From: Thermoplasmata archaeon | GTDB taxonomy: Archaea; Thermoplasmatota; Thermoplasmata; Thermoplasmatales; Thermoplasmataceae | Direction: 5' to 3' | Length of the DNA stretch: 29,537 nt | NCBI GenBank assembly: GCA_021802365.1 | Contig: JAKAAJ010000006.1 | Location: forward strand, 1 to 29,537 | In this document: in pieces, positions 15,141-22,857 of the stretch | Layout: each line of letters opens with the position of its first letter | Position numbering within the stretch: the stretch's first letter is position 1 | The notes under the pieces: model-generated | Told to the model about the DNA's origin: nothing | Seen by the model: only the letters and a program-made list of their open reading frames with translations | The model's database searches: none | Translations under genes and position numbers: made by a program

Positions 15141-15509
15141 ATGGAGAAGTATACTGTTTTCTATGACGAATTCTGCCCTTTCTGCAATTTCTCAGTGAAA
15201 CTGCTGAGAAGATTCGATGTACTGCACAGGATGTTTTTCCAGGGAATGGCAGAATACTCAAAGAAAAACCGGATTTCTGTCGACGATATGATGAATTCCG
15301 GTATTCAGGTAGAGACTCCAGATGGAAAGAAATATTTCCGGATGAGGGCCATTGCCCTTATCACATTACGCTCTCCTCCTCTTTTTCTGCTCTCCCTTAT
15401 GACAGATTTAATTGTTGTGGCAGGACTTGGGGAAAGTGTCTATGAGCTTGTGGCGAGCAGAAGATACAGTATCCCCATACCAGGAAATCATGTTTTAAGG
15501 AAGCATTAA
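15141..15509 (+). CDS. DCC-family (DUF393) thiol-disulfide oxidoreductase-like protein
   Basis: A 122-residue thioredoxin-fold protein of the DCC family, named for its Asp-Cys-Cys pattern. The N-terminus reads YTVFYDEFCPFCNFSVKLL with C12 and C15 as the redox pair at the start of the first helix. The length fits the family (about 110-140). Thiol-disulfide exchange is suggested by the fold; partners are unknown. It follows the unknown coiled-coil gene by 11 bases and ends 9 bases before the convergent thiI stop. Confidence 0.85.
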   Translation: MEKYTVFYDEFCPFCNFSVKLLRRFDVLHRMFFQGMAEYSKKNRISVDDMMNSGIQVETPDGKKYFRMRAIALITLRSPPLFLLSLMTDLIVVAGLGESVYELVASRRYSIPIPGNHVLRKH

Positions 15510-15518
15510 AGGACAGTA

Positions 15519-17009
15519 TCATTGAGTAACTTTCCCAGTCTGGCTCCTGCGTAATGAGTCTATTGGGACAAAATAGGAATCAATGCCCATTTTCCTGGCA
15601 ATTGCAGCGGCATAAGCACTCTGGAGGCCTTTAGTGCAGTAAAAAACCACAGGCTTGCCCAGGTGCCCTTTATGGACCAGGGTATCTTTCAACTGCTTGA
15701 GCCCTATGTTAACTGCACCAGGGTAGTGCCACTCCCTGAAGTCGAGTGGACTCCTCAGATCAAATGTAAATGCGCCTTCAGGAATTTCATTGGAAATCAG
15801 GCTGGATCTTTGAAGCGAGTCAATGACATCATCTATTTCCGAAGCGCTTATCTGAACCCTTGAATTGACCATATCTTCAATACCAAGCAAGTTGGAAAAA
15901 TCTGATTTTATTATCTCAGGATCTGCTCTCAGCACAATTTCCTGAGAGAAGAGTGAACAGAACTCCCCCATGCTTGTTTCAGGAAATGTTCCAATCTTTC
16001 TGGCTACCTCTGTGATCTCGTCCTTATCCATGCCCACGAGAGGCCTGAAAACTGGAAAATCGAATCCGGCATTTATGGCCATAAGATTGGCCGGGGTCTG
16101 GGAAGAAACCTGCCCTATTGATTCTCCTGTTACTATGCCATTCCCATTTTTTTCCAAAGCGATCCGCTTTGCTATTTCATAAAGAGACCTCTTGTATGTA
16201 ATGTTAGGGATTCGGACTTTTCCTGAGAGGAGGATTTCTTCCAGCAGTGGAGTACCGTCCACAATATTGATGGATGGGAGGTATCCGCTTGACCAGTATT
16301 TAATGAGGGGTTTTATTGATTTAAGGAATTCAACAGTGTCTTGAGGATGTGCCAGCGAGATGAAAACATAATCCACCATGCATCCTCTCTTAAGAAGATA
16401 CCATGCCGCAACAGGGCTATCTATACCCCCAGATACCAGCGCAGCTACCCTGCCTTCGGATCCTATTGGCAAACCTCCGGGGCCACTCTGGGATTCAGTG
16501 AAAATATATGCTCTGTTGTCCCTCACTTCAACATTAATCTCCAGATCAGGATTGACAAGGTCTACCCCGCTCGAATAACTGTAAAGAGAGTCACCTACTG
16601 CCCTTGCAATATCCATGGATGTAAAGCTCTGGCCCCCTGCCCTTCTGGCCCTAACAGCAAACTTTTTTCCTTTCAACTGCATCGGGAAGCGGGATTTGCA
16701 GTAGTCTATAATGTCTTCCAGAGAACTTATTCTGATCTCAGTTGCATGCGAGAATGACTTGATCCCCATTGTCCTTGAAAGTGCGGATCTGACCTTTACT
16801 TCAGACTGAAAACCGCTGACAAAAATCCTCCCGCGTGAACTCCTTATTTCGCAACTGTCTCCCAGTCTGGACAGTAGCTCCCTGAAGTTGGTCCTGATCT
16901 TGCCCTCCATCATTCCCCTTGCGCGCTTGCCTTTTATTCCAACCTCTGCATAGCGCAGAATAAAAACAGAATTTTCCTCTGGGACAGCGTCAGATTCACT
17001 CATAGGCAT
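15519..17009 (-). CDS. thiI: tRNA 4-thiouridine synthetase ThiI with C-terminal rhodanese domain
   Basis: ThiI adenylates U8 of tRNA and replaces oxygen with sulfur (s4U); with a rhodanese domain it can also take part in thiamine thiazole sulfur transfer. The 496-residue protein contains an N-terminal ferredoxin-like and THUMP region (about 15-170), the PP-loop SGGIDS (193-198), C351 in GEFCSLF and C458 in the rhodanese loop YCTKGLQS. These two cysteines correspond to the catalytic pair C344/C456 of E. coli ThiI, so the two-cysteine mechanism looks intact. The rhodanese fusion is known from gamma-proteobacteria and, to my knowledge, Thermoplasmatales. Its ATG shares a base with the stop of the chlorite-dismutase-family gene (TGATG). 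Confidence 0.96.
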   Translation of the reverse strand: MPMSESDAVPEENSVFILRYAEVGIKGKRARGMMEGKIRTNFRELLSRLGDSCEIRSSRGRIFVSGFQSEVKVRSALSRTMGIKSFSHATEIRISSLEDIIDYCKSRFPMQLKGKKFAVRARRAGGQSFTSMDIARAVGDSLYSYSSGVDLVNPDLEINVEVRDNRAYIFTESQSGPGGLPIGSEGRVAALVSGGIDSPVAAWYLLKRGCMVDYVFISLAHPQDTVEFLKSIKPLIKYWSSGYLPSINIVDGTPLLEEILLSGKVRIPNITYKRSLYEIAKRIALEKNGNGIVTGESIGQVSSQTPANLMAINAGFDFPVFRPLVGMDKDEITEVARKIGTFPETSMGEFCSLFSQEIVLRADPEIIKSDFSNLLGIEDMVNSRVQISASEIDDVIDSLQRSSLISNEIPEGAFTFDLRSPLDFREWHYPGAVNIGLKQLKDTLVHKGHLGKPVVFYCTKGLQSAYAAAIARKMGIDSYFVPIDSLRRSQTGKVTQ

Positions 17010-17668
17010 CAGAATTTTAATTCATCCTGGTAAATTCCCACAAATATCGGATATTCCTTTGTGATCCATTTCCTCTGTTTTGCCTCCCTGAGCCTTTGTG
17101 TAACATGTGACCAGTCGGTCAGGGAGTCTGTTTCATACATGACTATGAACTCCTGATCACCGATTCCGTAGGAATACGTTGTATATGATCTGATATCACT
17201 GTTTTCCGGATCATTGACGGCCATCGAGATATGCTCTGACATGATTCTCTTTCTTTCCTCAGAGGGCTCCAGATACCAGGTGGGATCCTTGATCATAGGG
17301 TAGGCAATAAAGTATTTCTTGGGAGTGAACCTGAGCGTGTCATCAAGAGTGGTCCCATTTCTGGCATAAGGGGAATGCTCATAAAGCGCAAACATGCTAT
17401 ACTGGGCATCTGCATAACCCATAAATGAAAAATTAAGAATCTGCTTTGTCCGGACCAGATCTTCTGATCTTCTTGAGGAAAACCAGAATATGATATCCGA
17501 ATCCCATCTCATCGATTCATAGTTCCTGAAATTCAAGAGGCCGGAGGGGAGACTCTTCAATGATTTGATGAATGAATCCGTCACAGAGGATGAGACCTCA
17601 TTCCTGTGCAGATAAAAATTGCTGTTGAAACGGTATGTGATGACCATCGTCTTTATTTCATCATCCAT
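17009..17668 (-). CDS. Chlorite dismutase/HemQ-family heme protein
   Basis: A 219-residue protein of the Cld family, which includes coproheme decarboxylase (HemQ/ChdC). Visible are KKYFIAYPMIKDPTWYLEP (117-135), with Y123 and K127 in the YPMxK pattern that carries the radical tyrosine and lysine in ChdC, then EERKRIMSEH with H146 as probable heme ligand, and TTYSYGIGDQEFIVMYETD (163-181). This favours a ChdC-like over a chlorite-degrading role. The ATG at 17668 has an AAAGGAG Shine-Dalgarno site about 7 nt upstream. It is coupled to thiI by a TGATG overlap. Whether the host uses the coproporphyrin route cannot be told from this window; archaeal members may have another role. Confidence 0.9.
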   Translation of the reverse strand: MDDEIKTMVITYRFNSNFYLHRNEVSSSVTDSFIKSLKSLPSGLLNFRNYESMRWDSDIIFWFSSRRSEDLVRTKQILNFSFMGYADAQYSMFALYEHSPYARNGTTLDDTLRFTPKKYFIAYPMIKDPTWYLEPSEERKRIMSEHISMAVNDPENSDIRSYTTYSYGIGDQEFIVMYETDSLTDWSHVTQRLREAKQRKWITKEYPIFVGIYQDELKF

Positions 17669-17839
17669 AGAGAAAACTCCTTTATGTGTATCACTTCATC
17701 AGATATATCTTGTTTGAATGACAGATACTTCATACGCCGGTGATCTTAATATTATTATCTTTCTGAATTTAAACACCACTGTTATTATTTGTTCTGTAAG
17801 AACATATGCCTGTGGAATGCTAACAATTAACTTATATCG

Positions 17840-17864
17840 AATTAATAAAATATTTATATTAATT
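17840..17864. promoter_or_regulatory. TATA element and inverted repeat in front of the homogentisate operon
   Basis: TATTTATATT at 17851-17860 is centred about 25 nt before the ATG at 17880, fitting a leaderless message. It sits within a perfect inverted repeat: AATTAATA at 17840-17847 and TATTAATT at 17857-17864, separated by nine bases. A repressor bound there would block TBP. The rest of the 211-base divergent gap (17669-17879) holds the leader and promoter of the chlorite-dismutase-family gene, including AGATATATCT at 17701-17710. I see no RNA gene in it. Confidence 0.5.
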
Positions 17865-17879
17865 AGATAATACATAGGC

Positions 17880-18965
17880 ATGGATTATGGAGATGTTTTC
17901 AATTCTGTTGACGCCGTTGAATATTATGTTGGCTCCGCAAGACAGTGGGCCTATTACCACAGGCATGCACTTGGTTTCGATCTGGTGGGATATGCCGGAC
18001 CTGAAACGGGTGTCAGGGACAGGGTTTCTTATCTGATGAAACAGGGAAACGTAAAAATGATATTTACCAGCTTCCTCAATTACACTTCACCAATAGCAGA
18101 TCACGTAAAGTACCACGGAGACGGAGTAAGAGACATATCAATGAAGGTTGACAACCTTGGAGACACTATTGATTTTATAAAACAGAAAGGCGTAGCAAAG
18201 TATGACGCGCCAAAGAAGATTAAAACTGACAACGGAACTCTTAATGTGGCCACTCTAAGAAGCTATGGAGAAACCCTGCACACCCTGAATGATTATTCTG
18301 AGTATGAGGATAATCTTCCTCCTGGTTTTCAGGAGGTTGGCCAGAAGGGAAAACCATCGGGCCTGAAAAAAATCGACCATATTGTGGGAAATGTTGAGGA
18401 CAAAATGATGGACCCATGGGTCAACTATTACGTAAAAGGACTGGGGTTTGACCAGCTTATTAGCTTCGATGACAAGGATATCAGCACAGAATATTCATCA
18501 CTTCGTTCAAAGGTTGTTCACTATGGAAACAGAAGGATAATTTTCCCAATAAATGAACCCGCAATAGGCCTGAAGAAGTCCCAAATACAGGAATATCTGG
18601 ATTATTACAACTCGCCTGGAGTGCAGCATATCGCTATAGAGACCGACAATATAATAAAAACAGTTGAGGACCTCTCCTCGAGAGGTGTGGAATTTCTCAG
18701 CACTCCCCATGTCTACTATGAGACTATGCCGGAAAGGGTCGGAAAAATAGACGAGAAGCTAGAAGATCTGGAGAGGCTGAACATACTTGTGGACAGAGAT
18801 GATGATGGATATCTGCTTCAGATATTCACAAAACCTGTGGGAGACAGGCCAACGTTTTTCTATGAGATAATTCAGAGAAAGGGTGCCACATCTTTTGGGA
18901 AGGGAAACTTTAAGGAGCTCTTCAAATCAATAGAATTAGAACAGGCCAAGAGAGGAAACCTTTAA
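17880..18965 (+). CDS. hppD: 4-hydroxyphenylpyruvate dioxygenase
   Basis: Fe(II) enzyme that converts 4-hydroxyphenylpyruvate plus O2 to homogentisate and CO2, the second step of tyrosine breakdown. The 361-residue protein (normal length) has two vicinal-oxygen-chelate domains. The iron ligands are visible as H167 (KKIDHIVGNV), H250 (PGVQHIAIET) and E329 (FFYEIIQRKG). The product-binding C-terminal signature SFGKGNFKELFKSIELEQ (338-355) is intact. It is first in an operon with the FAH-family and homogentisate dioxygenase genes; its stop and the next ATG overlap (TAATG). A leaderless start at 17880 is supported by the upstream TATA element. The need for O2 implies an aerobic or facultative host. 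Confidence 0.97.
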   Translation: MDYGDVFNSVDAVEYYVGSARQWAYYHRHALGFDLVGYAGPETGVRDRVSYLMKQGNVKMIFTSFLNYTSPIADHVKYHGDGVRDISMKVDNLGDTIDFIKQKGVAKYDAPKKIKTDNGTLNVATLRSYGETLHTLNDYSEYEDNLPPGFQEVGQKGKPSGLKKIDHIVGNVEDKMMDPWVNYYVKGLGFDQLISFDDKDISTEYSSLRSKVVHYGNRRIIFPINEPAIGLKKSQIQEYLDYYNSPGVQHIAIETDNIIKTVEDLSSRGVEFLSTPHVYYETMPERVGKIDEKLEDLERLNILVDRDDDGYLLQIFTKPVGDRPTFFYEIIQRKGATSFGKGNFKELFKSIELEQAKRGNL

Positions 18966-19876
18966 TGAAATTATTCAGAGTAGTTACTGACGAAGGACCG
19001 AAATGTGCGGTGGAACATGGAGATGCACTTTACGATATAGGTGCTATCCTGGAGAGTGACCCGCCTGACGGTTCACGCTCTTTTTACGGATGGTTTTCTT
19101 CCAATCAACAGAAGCTGATCAAAAAGATTGGTGACGGAATTGAACAGGAGGCTGCAATCACACCTAATTCCTATCAGATCCCTGTTCATGGGCTGAACCA
19201 GATTAGAGACTTCTATGCTTTTGAAATGCATGTCAAGAATTCCAGAGCCCTGAGAAACCAGGAGGTCCCAAAGGAGTGGTACGAGGTCCCAGCTTACTAT
19301 TACTCAGGCACATCAGGGGTCATACCCAGCGGACATAACCTGAAATATCCAAGATTTTCAAAGGAACTTGACTATGAGCTAGAGGTTGCTGCAGTAATCG
19401 GAAGAGAGGGCAGAGATATACCAAGGGGTGACGTCTGGAACCATATTTTCGGATTCCTTCTTGTCAGCGACTGGAGTGCAAGAGATCAGCAGAGAAAGGA
19501 GATGGCCATTGGACTCGGCCCATCCAAATCCAAGGATTTTGCCACAACATTCGGATACAGCCTGACTACAGCCGATGAGATCAAAGCTAAAATAAATTCT
19601 GACGGGAAGATAGTTGAATCTGTTTGGGCATATGTTAATGGGAAGGAATATTCCCGTGGAAATCTTGTGGACATGTACTGGACATTCCAGGATATCATCA
19701 GCTGGGCATCAACTGACTGCACACTAAAACCGGGCGATGTCATAATGAGCGGAACGGTTGGGAATGGATGTATCCTCGAAAGAAGCAAATCTGGAATGAA
19801 CTGGCTTAAGCCAGGAGATACCGTTGAATTCGGGTCAGATTCCATGGGGCGCTTAAAAACAGAAATAGTGGAGTGA
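18965..19876 (+). CDS. Fumarylacetoacetate hydrolase-family enzyme (operon copy)
   Basis: Expected to split fumarylacetoacetate to fumarate and acetoacetate, the last step of the homogentisate route. The 303-residue protein carries RDFYAFEMHVKNSR (81-94) with H89 as likely general base, the metal-binding LDYELEVAAVIG (135-146), LVSDWSARDQQ (166-176) with D169, and SKSKDFATTFG (187-197). The SxxxKDF element is typical of fumarylacetoacetase relatives. It is shorter than eukaryotic FAH (about 420) but usual for bacterial and archaeal members. It overlaps hppD by one base and ends just before the homogentisate dioxygenase ATG. As no maleylacetoacetate isomerase is present, it might instead accept the cis isomer. 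Confidence 0.93.
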   Translation: MKLFRVVTDEGPKCAVEHGDALYDIGAILESDPPDGSRSFYGWFSSNQQKLIKKIGDGIEQEAAITPNSYQIPVHGLNQIRDFYAFEMHVKNSRALRNQEVPKEWYEVPAYYYSGTSGVIPSGHNLKYPRFSKELDYELEVAAVIGREGRDIPRGDVWNHIFGFLLVSDWSARDQQRKEMAIGLGPSKSKDFATTFGYSLTTADEIKAKINSDGKIVESVWAYVNGKEYSRGNLVDMYWTFQDIISWASTDCTLKPGDVIMSGTVGNGCILERSKSGMNWLKPGDTVEFGSDSMGRLKTEIVE

Positions 19877-19881
19877 TTGTT

Positions 19882-21027
19882 ATGGTGTATTATGTAAGAA
19901 AAGGAAAAATTCCTGAATTCAGGCATACCTATGACAGCAGGGACAACATTCTCAAAGAGGAACTGTTTGGGGAAGAGAGCTTTGATGGCCCGTATTCTCT
20001 GCTCTATCACAGGACAGAACCGACGAGAGTTATATCAGTCAGTGGTGAGAGAAAACCGGAAATCTCAATGGGATTAACGGAGAACAGGCTTCACAGGCAC
20101 ATTAAGGGATATGAGCTTAAGCGCTCAGGAAATTTCATCACAGGAAGGGTTGATCTTCTGGTCAACTCCAAGCTCAAGATTGGCATGCTTAAACCGGAAC
20201 ACAGCTCTGTAAATCTTTACAGAAATGCCTATTATGATGAGATATTTTTCATACATGAAGGTTCTGGGAAAATAACAACTCCATTCGGAAGACTGCACTT
20301 CAGGAAGGGTGATTATCTCTATATCCCCAAGGGAACCACATACCACATGGAAAATGGGAAATCAGACACTCTGCTGTACGTTCAGAGCAGGGAGCGAATT
20401 TCCATACCGAAGAGGTACCTAAACATTTACGGGCAGCTGAAGGAGGGCACACCATTCTATTCCAGGGACTTTGTTATTCCTGAATTTACTGAAACAGAGA
20501 AACTTGATGGGGATTTCAATGTGTATGTAGAATATGACAATGAATTCATTATAGAGAAAAGAGACAGGACGCCATTTGACCTGGCAGGGTGGGACGGATA
20601 TCTTTATCCATTTACCATCAACGTCGAGAAAATGGCCCCTATTGTTGGGAAACTGCACCAGCCTCCACCTGTGCATGAGAATTTCAGCGCCTCCTCGTTC
20701 ATGATAGGTGCTTTCCTGCCCAGAAAGTTCGACTTTCATCCCAGGTCCATACCAATCTCTTACTACCACAGCAACATAGATACAGATGAGTTTCTGTTCT
20801 ATTCTTCCGGGAATTTCATGAGCAGAAAGGGTATATCGCCAGAGTCTATGACTCTGCATATAAGAGGGCTAATTCACGGTCCTCAGCCAGGAGCTGTCGA
20901 AAACGCCATCGGGAAGGAGTCGACTGACGAGGTTGCAATAATGGTTGAGGCATATGAACCACTGAAACTGACACAATCAGCAGTAAGCATGGATGACCCT
21001 GATTATATGAAAAGCTGGGTCTCTTAG
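19882..21027 (+). CDS. hmgA: Homogentisate 1,2-dioxygenase
   Basis: Opens the ring of homogentisate to maleylacetoacetate with O2 and Fe(II). From the ATG at 19882 (381 residues) the double-cupin protein shows DGYLYPFTINVEKMAPIVG near 238, KLHQPPPVHENF (257-268), ISYYHSNIDTDEFLFY (292-307) with H296 and an acidic ligand at D302/E303, and HIRGLIHGPQPG (326-337) with H332. Length is slightly below the roughly 430-residue bacterial and human enzymes, as in other short forms. An in-frame GTG at 19873 overlaps the FAH stop, but GGAGTGAT at 19870-19877 is a good Shine-Dalgarno site for the ATG at 19882, and the protein then begins MVYYVRKG, as relatives do. It is the last gene of the operon and abuts the convergent phosphatase gene. 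Confidence 0.95.
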   Translation: MVYYVRKGKIPEFRHTYDSRDNILKEELFGEESFDGPYSLLYHRTEPTRVISVSGERKPEISMGLTENRLHRHIKGYELKRSGNFITGRVDLLVNSKLKIGMLKPEHSSVNLYRNAYYDEIFFIHEGSGKITTPFGRLHFRKGDYLYIPKGTTYHMENGKSDTLLYVQSRERISIPKRYLNIYGQLKEGTPFYSRDFVIPEFTETEKLDGDFNVYVEYDNEFIIEKRDRTPFDLAGWDGYLYPFTINVEKMAPIVGKLHQPPPVHENFSASSFMIGAFLPRKFDFHPRSIPISYYHSNIDTDEFLFYSSGNFMSRKGISPESMTLHIRGLIHGPQPGAVENAIGKESTDEVAIMVEAYEPLKLTQSAVSMDDPDYMKSWVS

Positions 21028-21600
21028 TCAGGGACCAGCCCTTACAAAACCTCCATTTTCCTTCTTAACTATCAGGTAGGAGCAGTTCTGGAATCTCTCT
21101 ATAACATCATTTCCAAGGATCATGGAATTGACAAATGCCATAACACCACCGTGTGTTACCACCCCCACCTTTTCAGTTCCGGATACGCCGGCAAGGTCTG
21201 ACAGCCCCCTCAACACTCTGGCCTTAAATTCTGCAAGTGGTTCTGATCCGGGAATATGGTCAAGATCGGCACTCAGTATGCTGGTCAAATGAATCCCGTA
21301 CTTTTCCACTATTCCGTAATAGTCCAGCCCGCTGATGTCGCCGCAACCTCGCTCCCTGAACTCAAATATTTTTCCTCTGTATGGTATGCCTGATGTGCCT
21401 GAGATTTCCTCTGCAGTCTGTATGGCCCTTGTCATATCGCTGCTGTAAAGAGACCCAATTTCAAGTTCTGTTGCATTTCTGCCGAATTCCCGGGCCTGCT
21501 CAATTCCATGAGAATTTAATGGGACATCGTCTCCACACTGCCAGATCCCCTTAAGGTTGGAATCTGTTTCCCCATGCCGTATGAGAAATACTAGTGCCAT
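21028..21600 (-). CDS. Histidine phosphatase (phosphoglycerate-mutase-like) family protein
   Basis: A 190-residue protein of histidine-phosphatase branch 1. The phosphoacceptor motif IRHGETDSN lies at residues 7-15, SSDMTRAIQTAEEI supplies the second Arg (about 53-66), an acidic FEFRERGCGDISG segment lies near 83, and VVTHGGVMAFV near 148 holds the second His. The compact size suits a broad small-molecule phosphatase (CobC/GpmB type) more than a glycolytic mutase. It starts at an ATG 76 bases downstream of the di-iron protein gene. Its stop immediately adjoins the hmgA stop. Substrate unknown. Confidence 0.92.
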   Translation of the reverse strand: MALVFLIRHGETDSNLKGIWQCGDDVPLNSHGIEQAREFGRNATELEIGSLYSSDMTRAIQTAEEISGTSGIPYRGKIFEFRERGCGDISGLDYYGIVEKYGIHLTSILSADLDHIPGSEPLAEFKARVLRGLSDLAGVSGTEKVGVVTHGGVMAFVNSMILGNDVIERFQNCSYLIVKKENGGFVRAGP

Positions 21601-21676
21601 TCAAAAAAGTAATAAGAAAATAGTTAATTAGATATTCCATAAAATTAAGGAAATATCGATGGGATTCAACTGAAAA

Positions 21677-22372
21677 TTATTGGTCTGCGAGCCCAAGCCA
21701 GAACTTTTCTTCAAGGTCAAGTATGCCTTTGGCGCCTTTCATGAAACTGTCCCTTGCTACTGGATCATCCTTGTGGGTACCCAGTATATTCTCCATTGCC
21801 TCCTCATGGTGTTCCTCAAGTTCCCTGTGAAAAGTAAAATACCTGATGTCTGCGCCAGCGTATTCCGGATGCTTTTCCTTCCACACCTTGAAGCCTGCAA
21901 GTATCTTGTCCCACATTGGTATTGCCATGTTTTCCAGCCCGAATTCTGCACCAAGAGCTTCAAAATGATCTCCGGAGAAATATGTCCTCATTCCATCCAG
22001 CCAGCCCTTGGTTGTTCTGAGTTGCTGCCTTTTTACCATTGCAACCGGATCTATGTTCAGGCTTCTCAGGTATTGTCTGTACAGCAGCTCATGCCTCTTG
22101 TTGGGATCATCATCACCCAACTCTGAAACCAGTATAGTTGTGAGGTTCCTTGCATCATCCTCATCCGGTGTGTTTACCAGGAGGGTTGAAAGAATGCTCG
22201 GCCACTCCCGTGTAAAATGAAAGAACTCAATAGAAAATCTCTTGAACTCATCTTCTGAAATGTCCCCTTTTGCAAATCTGTTTATGAAATCGTTATTTGT
22301 TGCATTGTGTGCTTTCACAAAGTTATATGTCTTCTTATAAAAATCCCCATCTTCGTATGTTTTCTGTTCCAT
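21677..22372 (-). CDS. Heme-oxygenase-like di-iron protein (TenA/PqqC/CADD-like)
   Basis: A 231-residue helical protein of the heme-oxygenase-like superfamily. Two histidines and an acidic residue stand as H182-x3-E186-x2-H189 in FHRELEEHHEEAM. With E84 (VSELGDDD), H94 (NKRHELLY) and E143 (GAEFGLENMA) they give the six-ligand set of di-iron oxidases and oxygenases such as CADD, UndA and SznF. TenA thiaminases lack this set. E143 and the H-x3-D/E-x2-H spacing match Chlamydia CADD, which makes p-aminobenzoate from tyrosine. It therefore probably uses O2 with a di-iron centre; its substrate is open. The ATG at 22372 has a TATA element 26 nt upstream, so it is leaderless and monocistronic or shared with the phosphatase gene. 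Confidence 0.87.
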   Translation of the reverse strand: MEQKTYEDGDFYKKTYNFVKAHNATNNDFINRFAKGDISEDEFKRFSIEFFHFTREWPSILSTLLVNTPDEDDARNLTTILVSELGDDDPNKRHELLYRQYLRSLNIDPVAMVKRQQLRTTKGWLDGMRTYFSGDHFEALGAEFGLENMAIPMWDKILAGFKVWKEKHPEYAGADIRYFTFHRELEEHHEEAMENILGTHKDDPVARDSFMKGAKGILDLEEKFWLGLADQ

Positions 22373-22392
22373 GCTATAGTATTACAAATCAG

Positions 22393-22403
22393 TTATAAAT
22401 ATT
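22393..22403 (-). promoter_or_regulatory. TATA element for the di-iron protein gene
   Basis: AATATTTATAA on the minus strand, centred 26 nt before the ATG at 22372. The remaining 96 bases to 22499 carry the divergent promoter of the gene at 22500, with a weaker TAATATT box at 22471-22477. Confidence 0.6.
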
Positions 22404-22499
22404 TGATCCAATTATGACTGCGAAAATATCAGAACAGCAAAATACTATAACAGACAGATAAAAACAAAAGTAATATTCCATGTGAGCCATGTTGAACGA

Positions 22500-22844
22500 A
22501 TGAGATTGCAGGAGGGAGATTACTTTGATCTGGTTTACTATCTTTCCGGCATGTTTGCGGTGAAACGAATGAGAGATATCCCGATGGATATATTCCAGAT
22601 CCATTACATTGGTTCGGAGATGATAACCCATCCGGGAAAAGATGAGACATATTACACTGAAGACTTCCCAGGGAAGGGGATGCAGGATCAGGTTAAATGT
22701 ATCGATCTTGATGTGGAATGCCCATCCAGGAATGAAAGATTCCATGTTAAAATCAACTGGGACTATACAGATATAGAGCCAGGCACAGGAACTGGAAAGG
22801 ATTTTATGGATTTCCTGGACAGGTCAACATTTAGATATTTTTAG
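22500..22844 (+). CDS. Small soluble protein of unknown function
   Basis: I do not recognise this 114-residue protein. It begins MRLQEGDYFDLVYYLSGM and is rich in Asp, Glu, Tyr and Met, with single Cys residues at about 68 and 75 and a GTGTGKDFMDFLD segment near the end. It shows no membrane helix, and the predicted pattern is mixed alpha/beta. An in-frame GTG lies at 22482; I prefer the ATG at 22500 because a weak TATA box (22471-22477) is about 26 nt upstream. It starts a transcript that continues into the second FAH-family gene 13 bases later, so it may act on the same metabolite. Minus-strand frames over the same stretch look like shadows. Confidence 0.65.
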   Translation: MRLQEGDYFDLVYYLSGMFAVKRMRDIPMDIFQIHYIGSEMITHPGKDETYYTEDFPGKGMQDQVKCIDLDVECPSRNERFHVKINWDYTDIEPGTGTGKDFMDFLDRSTFRYF

Positions 22845-22857
22845 CCCATCCCTCAAC

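Noticed and set aside
16341..16757. A 138-codon plus-strand frame opposite thiI
   Set aside because: It covers the PP-loop and THUMP coding region of thiI; its Cys/His/Pro-rich translation looks like a shadow.
19486..20010. A 174-codon minus-strand frame across the FAH and hmgA junction
   Set aside because: It is antisense to two confidently identified enzymes and has no family motif.
20419..20859. A 146-codon minus-strand frame opposite hmgA
   Set aside because: It overlaps the conserved iron-ligand region of hmgA on the other strand.
22389..22745. A 118-codon minus-strand frame between the di-iron gene and the second FAH gene
   Set aside because: It would span the promoter of the di-iron gene; the plus-strand frame from 22500 has better composition, its own TATA box and operon spacing.
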